A DNA stretch of 11,159 nucleotides from assembly GCA_030612085.1 (NCBI GenBank), contig JAUWOM010000029.1, positions 1-11,159 on the forward strand, read 5' to 3'. Positions 1 through 6,774 of this stretch are shown piece after piece (position 1 is the first letter of the stretch; each line of letters begins with the position of its first letter). The position numbers and the translations under genes are program-made. Under the pieces are notes generated by a model. That model did no database searches, had not been told where the DNA came from, and was given only the letters and a program-made list of their open reading frames with translations. This DNA is from Actinomycetes bacterium. GTDB taxonomy: Bacteria; Actinomycetota; Humimicrobiia; JAHJRV01.

Positions 1-984
1 GTTAAAAAGAAAACCCCACGCTCGATTGGACTTGTAGCAAATGCAGCAGATACTTACCCAGAATTGGTTAAAAGAGGAATAATACCGGATGTAGTTACTG
101 ACCAAACATCAGCTCATGATATGTTAAATGGATATATCCCAGCAGGTATAGGTTTTAAAGAAGCATTAAAGCTCAGGGAAAATAAGCCTGAAGAATATAA
201 AAAGATGGCTTATGAGTCTGTTTCAAGACATGTTAAAGCTATGCTTGAAATGCAAAAACAGGGTGCAATTGTTTTTGACTATGGAAATAACATAAGGGGA
301 CAAGCAAAATTGGCTGGATTAGAGGATGCTTTTAATTTTCCAGGTTTTGTAAATGCATATATTAGACCTCTATTTTGTGAAGGGAAGGGACCATTCAGAT
401 GGGTAGCATTATCAGGTGATCCAGAGGATATCTATAGAACAGATAAGGCTATTTTAGAGACATTCCCTGAGGATGAAGCTTTAGTTAGATGGATAAAGAT
501 TGCTCAAAAACATGTTAAATTCCAGGGTCTTCCATCAAGAATCTGCTGGCTTGGATATGGAGAGAGAGCAAAGATGGGGAAAATCTTTAATGACTTGGTG
601 GCAAGTGGTGAAATTAAAGCTCCAATTGTTATTGGAAGAGATCACTTGGATTCAGGTTCAGTTGCGTCACCAAACAGAGAGACAGAAGGGATGAAAGATG
701 GAAGTGATGCGATTGCAGATTGGCCAATACTAAATGCACTTCTTAATGCAGTTAGTGGAGCATCATGGGTTGCTGTTCATCATGGTGGGGGAGTGGGAAT
801 TGGATACTCAATACATGCAGGTCAGGTCATTGTTGCAGATGGAACTAAAGATGCTGAAAAAAGGCTTGAAAGAGTACTTACTAATGACCCAGGAATAGGT
901 GTAGCAAGACACGCTGATGCAGGTTATAAGTTAGCAATAAAAACATCTAAAGAAAAAGACATAAAAATCCCTATGTTGAAATAA
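1..984 (+). CDS. hutU: Urocanate hydratase (urocanase), C-terminal part, 5' end outside window
   Basis: Second enzyme of histidine degradation: adds water to urocanate to give 4-imidazolone-5-propionate, using tightly bound NAD+ as an electrophile, in the cytoplasm. The reading frame is open from base 1 and ends in TAA at 982-984, giving 327 residues of a family usually about 550 long, so roughly 225 N-terminal residues are missing. The urocanase signature FQGLPSRICW lies at in-window residues 174-183, with its conserved active-site Cys at 182 (codon 544-546). Further family blocks are GRDHLDSGSVASPNRET and HHGGGVGIGYSIHAG near the C-terminus. The frame has no ATG near the window edge because the true start lies upstream; the TTG at 64 is an internal Leu codon. 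It converges with accC, with 3 nt between stop codons. It has no functional link to the fatty-acid genes and is probably the end of a hut operon to the left. Confidence 0.97.
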   Translation, partial: VKKKTPRSIGLVANAADTYPELVKRGIIPDVVTDQTSAHDMLNGYIPAGIGFKEALKLRENKPEEYKKMAYESVSRHVKAMLEMQKQGAIVFDYGNNIRGQAKLAGLEDAFNFPGFVNAYIRPLFCEGKGPFRWVALSGDPEDIYRTDKAILETFPEDEALVRWIKIAQKHVKFQGLPSRICWLGYGERAKMGKIFNDLVASGEIKAPIVIGRDHLDSGSVASPNRETEGMKDGSDAIADWPILNALLNAVSGASWVAVHHGGGVGIGYSIHAGQVIVADGTKDAEKRLERVLTNDPGIGVARHADAGYKLAIKTSKEKDIKIPMLK

Positions 985-987
985 ATT

Positions 988-2340
988 CTAATTATATTTT
1001 TCTTTAAGTATTTCATTAACAAAATCAGTATGTATTTCACCACTTAAAAAATTAGGATTTGATAGAATTTTTTGATAAAATGGAATTGTAGTAGGTATTC
1101 CTTCTATGATGAATTCTTTCAAAGCTCTTTTCGAACGATTAATTGCTTCTTCTCTGTCTTTTCCCCATACAATTAGTTTTGCAACTAAACTGTCATAATG
1201 AGGTAAAACTTTATATCCTGAATATAAACAGCTATCTACTCTTATACCAGGACCACCAGGTGGAAGGTAGAAAGAAATAAGTCCAGGACTTGGCATAAAA
1301 TTATTGTCTGGGTCTTCTGAATTTATTCTAAATTCTATAGCATGTCCATTGAACTTTATATCTCCCTGTTTGATGGAAATATCTTCTCCGCTTGATATTA
1401 GAATTTGCTGTTTAATTAGATCAATTCCAGTAACCATCTCAGTAACTGCGTGTTCTACTTGAATTCTCGGATTTATTTCCATAAAATAAAAATTTCCCTT
1501 TTTACCCATTAAAAATTCAACTGTCCCTAAATTCTCATATTTTATTACTTTAGCCACCTTCATAGCTAATTCAATCAACTGTTTTCTTTTTCTTCTATCA
1601 ATTGCTGGTGATGGAGATTCCTCAATCATTTTTTGATGTCTTCTCTGGATTGTACAATCTCTTTCACCTAAAAAAATAATGTGACCCTTTTTATCAGCAA
1701 GAAGCTGAATTTCAACATGTCTTGGTTTTTCTACATATTTTTCTAAAAAAATAGCATCATTGTTAAAGTAAGATTTTGCTTCTGTCTTTGCAATTTGTAG
1801 TGATGAAATCAGTTCCCTTTTATTTTTAACAATTCTCATTCCTTTTCCACCACCACCAGCTGATGCTTTAATAATTATTGGATACCTTATCCATCTGGCT
1901 TTTCTTAGTGCTTCTCTTATATTTTTAACAGGACGTTTTGTCCCTCGGATTATAGGAATTCTTGCTTTTTTTATGATTTCTTTTAATTCAACCTTGTTCC
2001 CAGCTTTTCTTAGAATAGATGGCTTTGGACCTATAAAGATTAAATCATTTTCAATACATGCCTGTGCAAAATCAGCATTTTCAGATAAGAAGCCATATCC
2101 AGGATGTATGGCATCACAGTCGGCCATATTAGCTGCTCCTATTATGTTTTTTATATTAAGATAACTCTCACTACTTGGAGCAGGTCCAATACATATGCTT
2201 CTATCTGCTTCTCTAACATGGATGGACTCTGAATCTGCGCTTGAATAGACAGCAATAGCTTCAATATTTAATTCATGACAAGCTCTAATTATTCTAAGAG
2301 CTATTTCACCTCTATTTGCAATCAATATCTTTTTAAACAT
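988..2340 (-). CDS. accC: Biotin carboxylase subunit of acetyl-CoA carboxylase
   Basis: Uses ATP and bicarbonate to carboxylate biotin on the carrier protein, the first half-reaction of acetyl-CoA carboxylase. At 450 residues it has standard AccC length. The ATP-grasp fold is complete: N-terminal FKKILIANRGEIA, ATP-binding Lys116 and Lys158, glycine-rich loop GGGGKG at 162-167, RDCTIQRRHQK with Lys237, and MEINPRIQVEH with Glu289, Asn291, Arg293 and Glu297. The substrate Arg in EFRINSED is also kept, so it should be active. The ATG at 2340 is the family start; I see no good SD in the 12-nt gap after the fusion gene, so translation may be coupled to that gene. It is last in the leftward operon fabF-birA-fusion-accC. 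A pyruvate carboxylase A subunit would look similar. The AccB-type carrier next door and accD in the window favour ACC. Confidence 0.95.
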   Translation of the reverse strand: MFKKILIANRGEIALRIIRACHELNIEAIAVYSSADSESIHVREADRSICIGPAPSSESYLNIKNIIGAANMADCDAIHPGYGFLSENADFAQACIENDLIFIGPKPSILRKAGNKVELKEIIKKARIPIIRGTKRPVKNIREALRKARWIRYPIIIKASAGGGGKGMRIVKNKRELISSLQIAKTEAKSYFNNDAIFLEKYVEKPRHVEIQLLADKKGHIIFLGERDCTIQRRHQKMIEESPSPAIDRRKRKQLIELAMKVAKVIKYENLGTVEFLMGKKGNFYFMEINPRIQVEHAVTEMVTGIDLIKQQILISSGEDISIKQGDIKFNGHAIEFRINSEDPDNNFMPSPGLISFYLPPGGPGIRVDSCLYSGYKVLPHYDSLVAKLIVWGKDREEAINRSKRALKEFIIEGIPTTIPFYQKILSNPNFLSGEIHTDFVNEILKEKYN

Positions 2341-2352
2341 TTTTATTAACTT

Positions 2353-4176
2353 TTATATCTTCTGGATTTTAAAAAGTTCTTGGTCATATTCAACATAATG
2401 ACCATCTTCAATAAAAATTTCCTTAATTATTCCATCAACATCCGATTCGATCTTATTCATCATTTTCATAGCCTCGATAATACACAAAGTTTGCCCTTTC
2501 TCGATTCTTTGTCCCTTAATTACAAATGGTGGTTCATTTGGAGAAGATGCTTGGAAAAAGGTACCAACAACTGGGGATTTTATTAAATGAATTTCTTCTT
2601 CCTTTTCCTCTTTTATCTTTCTGACTTTCTCTTTTGGTTTTAAAGTTTCAGGTAAGACTTTTCCTTTAGGTGTTTTTCTTATTGATATTCTCCTACCATC
2701 TTCCTCAATAGTTATTTCATCCAGATCAGCTTGTTCAATTATTTTTACCAAATCTTTAACCTTATTGGAATCTATACTTATAGGAATTCGCTCAACTCTC
2801 TTTTTTTCAAGGATTTTCCGAGGTTGTTCCTCTCTTTGAGAAATCAGGTTTAGAGTCTGTGATGGAAACAAACAGTAATTTATAATATCTTCCTCATTCT
2901 TTGCTAAACCTGCTAAAGCTTCCTTGCCCTTCTCATAAGAACTTTTCAAGATATCTATTTGTTCAGATTTAATACGATCAAATTTAAGCGATTTTTTCTC
3001 TTTCTCAAGTCTTATTAGAATATCCGGTATGACTTCACCAGGAATTTTGCCATAATCTCCAATAAGATATTTTTTCATTTCATCAGGAATTATTCCCCAT
3101 CTTTTATCAAGCATAACATTTATTATAGCTTGAGTTCCTACTATTTCACCTATTGGAGTAATAAGTGGGGGATAACCAATCTCTTCTCTTACACTTTGAA
3201 TTTCTTCGAGAACATTAAATAGATTCTCCATCTCTCCTTTATCTTTAAGCTGAGATATAAGGTCTGATATTATATGATCAGGGATGTTTAACTGCACACT
3301 TTTATTATGAATAACTGATGTAGTTCCTCTTTTTAAGTATCTTAATTTTCTGATTCCTTCTATCTCTTTTGATATCTCTTCAATTAATTCCAGATTTAGC
3401 GATGGTTGTCTATCCGTGTCTTTAAGTGCAAAGTATATACTTTCAATAGAGGGCTGGGAATTTCCAAAAGAGACTGGTGTAAATGCAGCATCAATTATAT
3501 CAACATTTGCCTCTATTGCTTTTAAATAATTTAATAATCCAATTCCATTAATGAAATGGCAGTGTAGATTAATGGGTACTACAATCTCCTGTTTTAAAGC
3601 AGAAATAATTTTGTAGGTTTTATCAGGTGTAAGGAAATAATTTTCGTCCATTATACATATTGAGTCTGCACCCATCTCTACTAACTCTTTTGAAATTTTT
3701 ATAGAGTCCATCATTTTATGAACAGGGCTTTCAGTATATACCAATGTTCCTTGAATTAGACATCCACAACTTTTTGCAACCTTAACTATTAATTTTAAAT
3801 TCCTGATATCATTCAAAGCATCATATACTCTAAATATAGCCACACCATTTTTAGCTGAAAGTTCTATAAATTTTTTGATTAATTCATCATCATAATTTTT
3901 ATAACCAACAAGACTTCTTCCTCGAATAAGTGCGCTAATTGGAGTCTCTTTAAAGTGGCTTTTTAATATTTTTAATCTATCCCATGGATCTTCTTTTAAA
4001 TTTTGAAGTAAAGATTCAAAGATGTCTCCACCCCAACAATCAATGCTATAAAACCCAGCCCTATCCATTTTTGCTAAGATTGGAAGCACATCTTCTAATC
4101 TTAACCTACCATTCCAAAGAGATTGATTAGCGTCTCCTAAAGTTGTATCTGTTATTCTTACTTGATTCTTAACCAT
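2353..4176 (-). CDS. Fusion: degenerate PycB/OadA-type carboxyltransferase domain + AccB-type biotin carboxyl carrier
   Basis: A 607-residue protein. Residues about 1-440 align in order with the carboxyltransferase (CT) domain of pyruvate carboxylase B/oxaloacetate decarboxylase alpha: ITDTTLGDANQSL (8-20), WGGDIFES (48-55), IRGRSLVGY (84-92), FRVYDALND (115-123), DSICIMDENY (171-180), HCHFINGIG (205-213), GNSQPS (238-243) and GYPPLITPIGEIVGTQA (from 334). Residues about 470-607 are a whole AccB: helical N-terminus (VKDLVKIIEQADLDEITIEE), charged linker, 'thumb' SPVVGTFFQASSPNEPPFV from 534, and EAMKMM with biotinyl Lys571. The carrier should be biotinylated by the adjacent BirA and serve AccC/AccD. 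The CT half has lost key residues: family Lys of IKDMAG is Met176, family Thr of G-T-S-x-P is Asn239, R-D-A-H is G-D-A-N (14-17), P-G-G is P-D-H (299-301). Asp15, Gln18, Arg85, His205 and His207 remain. No internal Met or SD suggests a separate accB. The gap to birA is 1 nt, so translation is probably coupled. Carrier role is near certain; CT role unknown. Confidence 0.9.
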   Translation of the reverse strand: MVKNQVRITDTTLGDANQSLWNGRLRLEDVLPILAKMDRAGFYSIDCWGGDIFESLLQNLKEDPWDRLKILKSHFKETPISALIRGRSLVGYKNYDDELIKKFIELSAKNGVAIFRVYDALNDIRNLKLIVKVAKSCGCLIQGTLVYTESPVHKMMDSIKISKELVEMGADSICIMDENYFLTPDKTYKIISALKQEIVVPINLHCHFINGIGLLNYLKAIEANVDIIDAAFTPVSFGNSQPSIESIYFALKDTDRQPSLNLELIEEISKEIEGIRKLRYLKRGTTSVIHNKSVQLNIPDHIISDLISQLKDKGEMENLFNVLEEIQSVREEIGYPPLITPIGEIVGTQAIINVMLDKRWGIIPDEMKKYLIGDYGKIPGEVIPDILIRLEKEKKSLKFDRIKSEQIDILKSSYEKGKEALAGLAKNEEDIINYCLFPSQTLNLISQREEQPRKILEKKRVERIPISIDSNKVKDLVKIIEQADLDEITIEEDGRRISIRKTPKGKVLPETLKPKEKVRKIKEEKEEEIHLIKSPVVGTFFQASSPNEPPFVIKGQRIEKGQTLCIIEAMKMMNKIESDVDGIIKEIFIEDGHYVEYDQELFKIQKI

Positions 4177-4177
4177 T

Positions 4178-4972
4178 TTATTTTTTTATTCTTATATATT
4201 CTATATTAGATGATGTAAAAGCTTTTATTTGATTATCTATTCTTACCAAAAGTGAACCGTTATTTGCTAAATCAAAGGCATAACCAGATAACTTCTCACT
4301 TTCTGTTTTTATCTCAACATTAGAACCAATTGGAATAATTATTTTTCTTATCTTAGTTACTATAGATTCCAGTTCTGAGGGAAATATTATTTTACTGTAG
4401 TAATTCTCAAATTTTTGTAAAAAATGTGCTAAGAATTTCTCTCTGTTAACCTCATTTCCCGACTCTATTTTACAGGATGTTGCCCTGATATCTAAATCCT
4501 CAATGTCTTCTTTATCAAGATTTAAATTTACACCAATTCCTATTACTAATTTTTTTATTTTATTTTTAAATATTTCTGATTCACATAGAATTCCAGCAAC
4601 CTTCAAGTTATCAATTAAAACATCATTTGGCCATTTCATCTTTGCATCCAAATTTAATGATTCTTTAATTGTTTCAGCAACAGCAAGACCACTTAAAAGA
4701 GTTATTATAGATATTATTAATGGACTAATTTTTGGTTTTAAAATTATTGAAAACCAAAGACCACCATATGGTGATAACCATGTTTTTTCACCTCTACCTC
4801 TACCCAAGGTTTGAACTTCTGCCAATACAACAGTTCCATTTAAAGGTTTTTCTTCAGCAACTCTAAAAGCTTCATCATTTGTAGAATCTACACTGTTAAA
4901 ATATATAAATTCTTTACCCAAATATTTAGTTTTTAAAATCGCTTTAAAACTATGAATATCAAAATCTTTCAA
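4178..4972 (-). CDS. birA: Biotin--[acetyl-CoA carboxylase] ligase, monofunctional (no DNA-binding domain)
   Basis: Activates biotin with ATP to biotinyl-AMP and attaches it to the carrier lysine (here Lys571 of the adjacent fusion protein). It has 264 residues. The catalytic domain shows DSTND (29-33), GRGRG (57-61) of the nucleotide-binding loop, KWPNDVL (113-119), and KVAGILCE (124-131) with the conserved catalytic-region Lys124. A short C-terminal SH3-like domain follows (from about 215). The N-terminal winged-helix domain of bifunctional BirA (about 320 residues in E. coli) is absent, so it should not act as a biotin repressor itself. The start is TTG at 4972-4970, the only usual start codon after the in-frame stop at 4990-4988, with only a weak AAAG-like SD. 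It sits between fabF and the gene for its presumed substrate, 25 nt after fabF and 1 nt before the fusion gene. Confidence 0.94.
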   Translation of the reverse strand: MKDFDIHSFKAILKTKYLGKEFIYFNSVDSTNDEAFRVAEEKPLNGTVVLAEVQTLGRGRGEKTWLSPYGGLWFSIILKPKISPLIISIITLLSGLAVAETIKESLNLDAKMKWPNDVLIDNLKVAGILCESEIFKNKIKKLVIGIGVNLNLDKEDIEDLDIRATSCKIESGNEVNREKFLAHFLQKFENYYSKIIFPSELESIVTKIRKIIIPIGSNVEIKTESEKLSGYAFDLANNGSLLVRIDNQIKAFTSSNIEYIRIKK

Positions 4973-4997
4973 ATTCTTTAATGATAATTAATATTTT

Positions 4998-6245
4998 TTA
5001 TTCTTCATATCTTTTCAATATGATAGCTGCATTTTGTCCACCAAAGCCAAATGAATTAGATACTACAACATCTATATTTCTTTTTCTTGCAATATTGGGT
5101 GTATAGTCTAAATCGCATTCTGGATCCGGATTACTAAGGTTTATTGTAGGTGGAATAATATTATCTCTTATAGCTAATGAACTTATTATAATTTCCTGTG
5201 CCCCTGTTGCAGCAAATGAATGCCCAAGCATAGATTTAGTTGAGCTTATTCCAACCCTATAAGCGTAATCTTTAAATACCAGTTTTATGGCATTTGTTTC
5301 CATTGGATCATTTTTTCTAGTTGCAGTTCCATGAGCATTTATGTAATCAACCTCATCTGGTAAGATTTTCGCCATTTTTAAAGCAATTTTAACCGCTTTA
5401 GCTGCCCCTATGCCTTCAGGATCTGGTGAAGTGATATGAAGTGCATCTGAACTGTTTCCAAATCCTATAATCTCACTGTATATTTTTGCACCACGATTAA
5501 TAGCTCTTTCATAATTCTCGAGAACCAATATACCCGCACCTTCACTTACAACAAAACCATCTCTATCTTTATCAAAAGGACGGCTTGCTCCCCTTGGATC
5601 GTCATTTCGGGATGAAAAAGCTCCAGATGCAGCAAATCCTGCAATTCCAAATTCATTTATCACAGATTCTGCACCCCCAGCAATTATTACATCTGCTTCT
5701 CTATTAGCGATCATTAAAGCTGCCATTCCCACAGCTTGTGTTCCTGTAGAACATGCAGTTACAGGTGTAACATTTGGACCTCTAAATTTAAAATTCCTTG
5801 CTACATGAAATGATGCCATATTAAGTAAATGACTTGAAGAAAAGAAGGGACTAATCCAATGAGAACCCTTTTTATACATCGTTTTAAATGCATCTTCTGT
5901 TGAATCGATTCCACCAACAGCACTTCCAACAACTACTCCAACATTATCTCTATCTTTATCACTTAGATTTTTCTCTAAATAGGCATCCTTGATGGCTAAT
6001 TTTGCTGCTGCCAAACCCATCTGAGCAAATCTGGCAGTTCTTCTGACATCTTTTTTTTTCATAAAGTCATTTGGGTCAAAATCTTTTACCTCACCAGCAA
6101 TTTTGACTTTAAGATTACTGGTGTCAAAAGATGTTATATAATCTATTGCTGAATTTCCATTAATTAGATTTTCCCAGATTTTTTCTAAATCTGTTCCATA
6201 AGGAGTTATAGCTCCCATTCCTGTTATTACTACTCTTCTATTCAT
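4998..6245 (-). CDS. fabF: Beta-ketoacyl-ACP synthase II (copy 1, accBC-linked)
   Basis: Elongating condensing enzyme of FAS II: joins malonyl-ACP to acyl-ACP with loss of CO2. It has 415 residues, a full thiolase-fold KAS II. The catalytic triad is Cys165 in TACSTGTQ, His305 in NAHGTATR and His342 in GHSFAATGA; the helper lysine is Lys337 (SSTKSM) and the tail is SNSFGFGGQNAAI. The ATG at 6245 is directly preceded in frame by TAA, so no longer form exists. The nearest SD, AGGAAGG (minus-strand reading of 6261-6267), is 15 nt away, farther than usual, and a 5-codon mini-ORF lies between. First gene of the leftward operon. Its sequence is clearly different from the second fabF at 8984-10249: the block before the active Cys reads GPNVTPVTACSTG here and GPIITATTACSAS there. 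The two copies may therefore differ in chain-length or substrate preference; this is inference. Confidence 0.95.
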   Translation of the reverse strand: MNRRVVITGMGAITPYGTDLEKIWENLINGNSAIDYITSFDTSNLKVKIAGEVKDFDPNDFMKKKDVRRTARFAQMGLAAAKLAIKDAYLEKNLSDKDRDNVGVVVGSAVGGIDSTEDAFKTMYKKGSHWISPFFSSSHLLNMASFHVARNFKFRGPNVTPVTACSTGTQAVGMAALMIANREADVIIAGGAESVINEFGIAGFAASGAFSSRNDDPRGASRPFDKDRDGFVVSEGAGILVLENYERAINRGAKIYSEIIGFGNSSDALHITSPDPEGIGAAKAVKIALKMAKILPDEVDYINAHGTATRKNDPMETNAIKLVFKDYAYRVGISSTKSMLGHSFAATGAQEIIISSLAIRDNIIPPTINLSNPDPECDLDYTPNIARKRNIDVVVSNSFGFGGQNAAIILKRYEE

Positions 6246-6259
6246 TTAAATTCCGTCAT
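6242..6259 (-). other. Five-codon mini-ORF overlapping the fabF copy 1 start
   Basis: On the minus strand ATG at 6259-6257 opens a five-residue frame, MTEFK, whose TGA (6244-6242) overlaps the fabF ATG (6245-6243) in an ATGA arrangement. The AGGAAGG element (6267-6261) is 1 nt from the mini-ORF start and 15 nt from the fabF start, so it is poorly placed for both. The arrangement could allow stop-and-restart entry into fabF, or it may be chance. Confidence 0.3.
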
Positions 6260-6271
6260 TCCTTCCTAAAT

Positions 6272-6309
6272 ACATAATAAATTGAGCTCTCTCTAACCAC
6301 ATAATAAAT
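6272..6309. repeat. Pair of 11-bp direct repeats upstream of fabF copy 1
   Basis: ACATAATAAAT occurs at 6272-6282 and 6299-6309, a 27-bp period, in the leader of the leftward operon. Read on the minus strand each carries TATTAT, a -10-like hexamer. They might be twin promoters or regulator half-sites on nearly the same face of the DNA; in so A+T-rich a region chance is also possible. Confidence 0.4.
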
Positions 6310-6435
6310 GAACTATTTAAAAGATTTATTCATAAACACATGTTCTTATACATTAAGAAAAAAATAAAAATAATTACTATTAAAAATAATAATTCAAAAA
6401 ATCTAATAAAAAGAATTTGATGTAATACAAATGTA

Positions 6436-6481
6436 GGGCAAGGCTTTAGCCTTGCTTAATAATTCAACCCCAAAGGGTTGA
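6436..6481. repeat. Double hairpin resembling a dispersed intergenic repeat
   Basis: Two adjacent stem-loops stand out as the only G+C-rich patch in the region. The first pairs GCAAGGC (6438-6444) with GCCTTGC (6449-6455) around TTTA. The second pairs CAACCC (6465-6470) with GGGTTG (6475-6480) around CAAA, extendable by T6464-A6481. GTAGGGCAAGGC...GCCTTGC followed by AACCC.../GGGTT has the look of small palindromic repeats scattered between genes in many bacteria. Neither stem is followed by a T-run on either strand, so a standard terminator is unlikely. Confidence 0.6.
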
Positions 6482-6512
6482 TCTAAATAACCTAATTTTA
6501 TTATGATTTAAT

Positions 6513-6552
6513 TTGAAACTTTATGACGAATGGATATTTTATAAAGTTTCAA
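6513..6552. promoter_or_regulatory. Perfect 12-bp inverted repeat (candidate operator or RNA hairpin)
   Basis: TTGAAACTTTAT at 6513-6524 is the exact reverse complement of ATAAAGTTTCAA at 6541-6552, separated by 16 nt (6525-6540). Such a long perfect match is unlikely by chance even in A+T-rich DNA. There is no T-run after either side, so it is not a typical terminator. It sits about 220 nt before fabZ and 270 nt before fabF, where a shared regulator of the two operons might bind, or where a leader RNA might fold. Confidence 0.55.
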
Positions 6553-6759
6553 GAAAGAAATTAATAATCATTAAAAACCTTATTAGCTTTTTTCGTTGCA
6601 ACAACAGAGAAGACAATGGCGTCTAAATTCTTAAATTTCATTTATTAATTGGTTTTAACATTTTGTTCTAGTAATAACAGAGATTTAAGTTAAAATTTTT
6701 AATCTTTAAAATTTTTATTGTAGAATAGATTTTAATAATTATTTTAAATTTTAATTACT

Positions 6760-6774
6760 GAGGAGAGAAAAATT
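6760..6774 (+). promoter_or_regulatory. Ribosome binding site and non-standard ATT start of fabZ
   Basis: A strong SD, GAGGAG at 6760-6765, is followed after 6 nt by ATT at 6772-6774, which opens the fabZ frame. No ATG, GTG or TTG lies in this frame between the stop TAA (6745-6747) and TTG at 6826, and the latter would remove the conserved PHRKPFLL segment. The SD spacing and the family's expected N-terminus both point to ATT. Confidence 0.65.

Larger units (their letters stand above)
6246..6771. other. Divergent intergenic regulatory region between the two fatty-acid operons
   Basis: This 526-nt non-coding stretch lies between the divergent fabF copy 1 and fabZ genes, so promoters for both operons should lie here. 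It is very A+T-rich and holds no convincing gene. Visible structure: a pair of ACATAATAAAT direct repeats near fabF, a double hairpin at 6436-6481, a perfect 12-bp inverted repeat at 6513-6552, and poly-A/T tracts elsewhere. Near-consensus -35/-10 pairs are not clear. TATTAT hexamers occur on the minus strand within both direct repeats, and a weak TTGTAG-17-ATTTTA pair (6718-6746) precedes fabZ. I do not recognise a FapR-, FabT- or FadR-type operator. Confidence 0.6.

Noticed and set aside
982..994. TAAATTCTAATTA shared with the direct repeat before accD (10482-10494)
   Set aside because: A 13-bp A+T-only-rich match in an A+T-rich window, one copy overlapping the hutU stop; chance is likely.
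988..4176. Reading accC plus the fusion gene as pyruvate carboxylase subunits A and B
   Set aside because: The CT domain lacks the key Lys and Thr, the carrier is AccB-type with the thumb, and fab genes and accD share the locus.
4503..4814. Antisense ORF of 103 codons inside birA, and similar short opposite-strand ORFs elsewhere
   Set aside because: They lie wholly within well-identified genes, have no SD or recognisable domain, and reflect A+T-rich codon usage on the other strand.
6513..6552. Inverted repeat as ends of a miniature transposon
   Set aside because: The span is only 40 bp and no flanking target-site duplication is visible.
6616..6648. Ten-codon ORF (MASKFLNFIY) before fabZ as a leader peptide
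   Set aside because: Only a GAGAAG-like SD, no runs of a regulatory amino acid and no attenuator hairpin nearby; likely chance.
6718..6746. Promoter TTGTAG-17-ATTTTA before fabZ
   Set aside because: Both hexamers are weak and such pairs are frequent by chance in A+T-rich DNA; mentioned only as a weak candidate.
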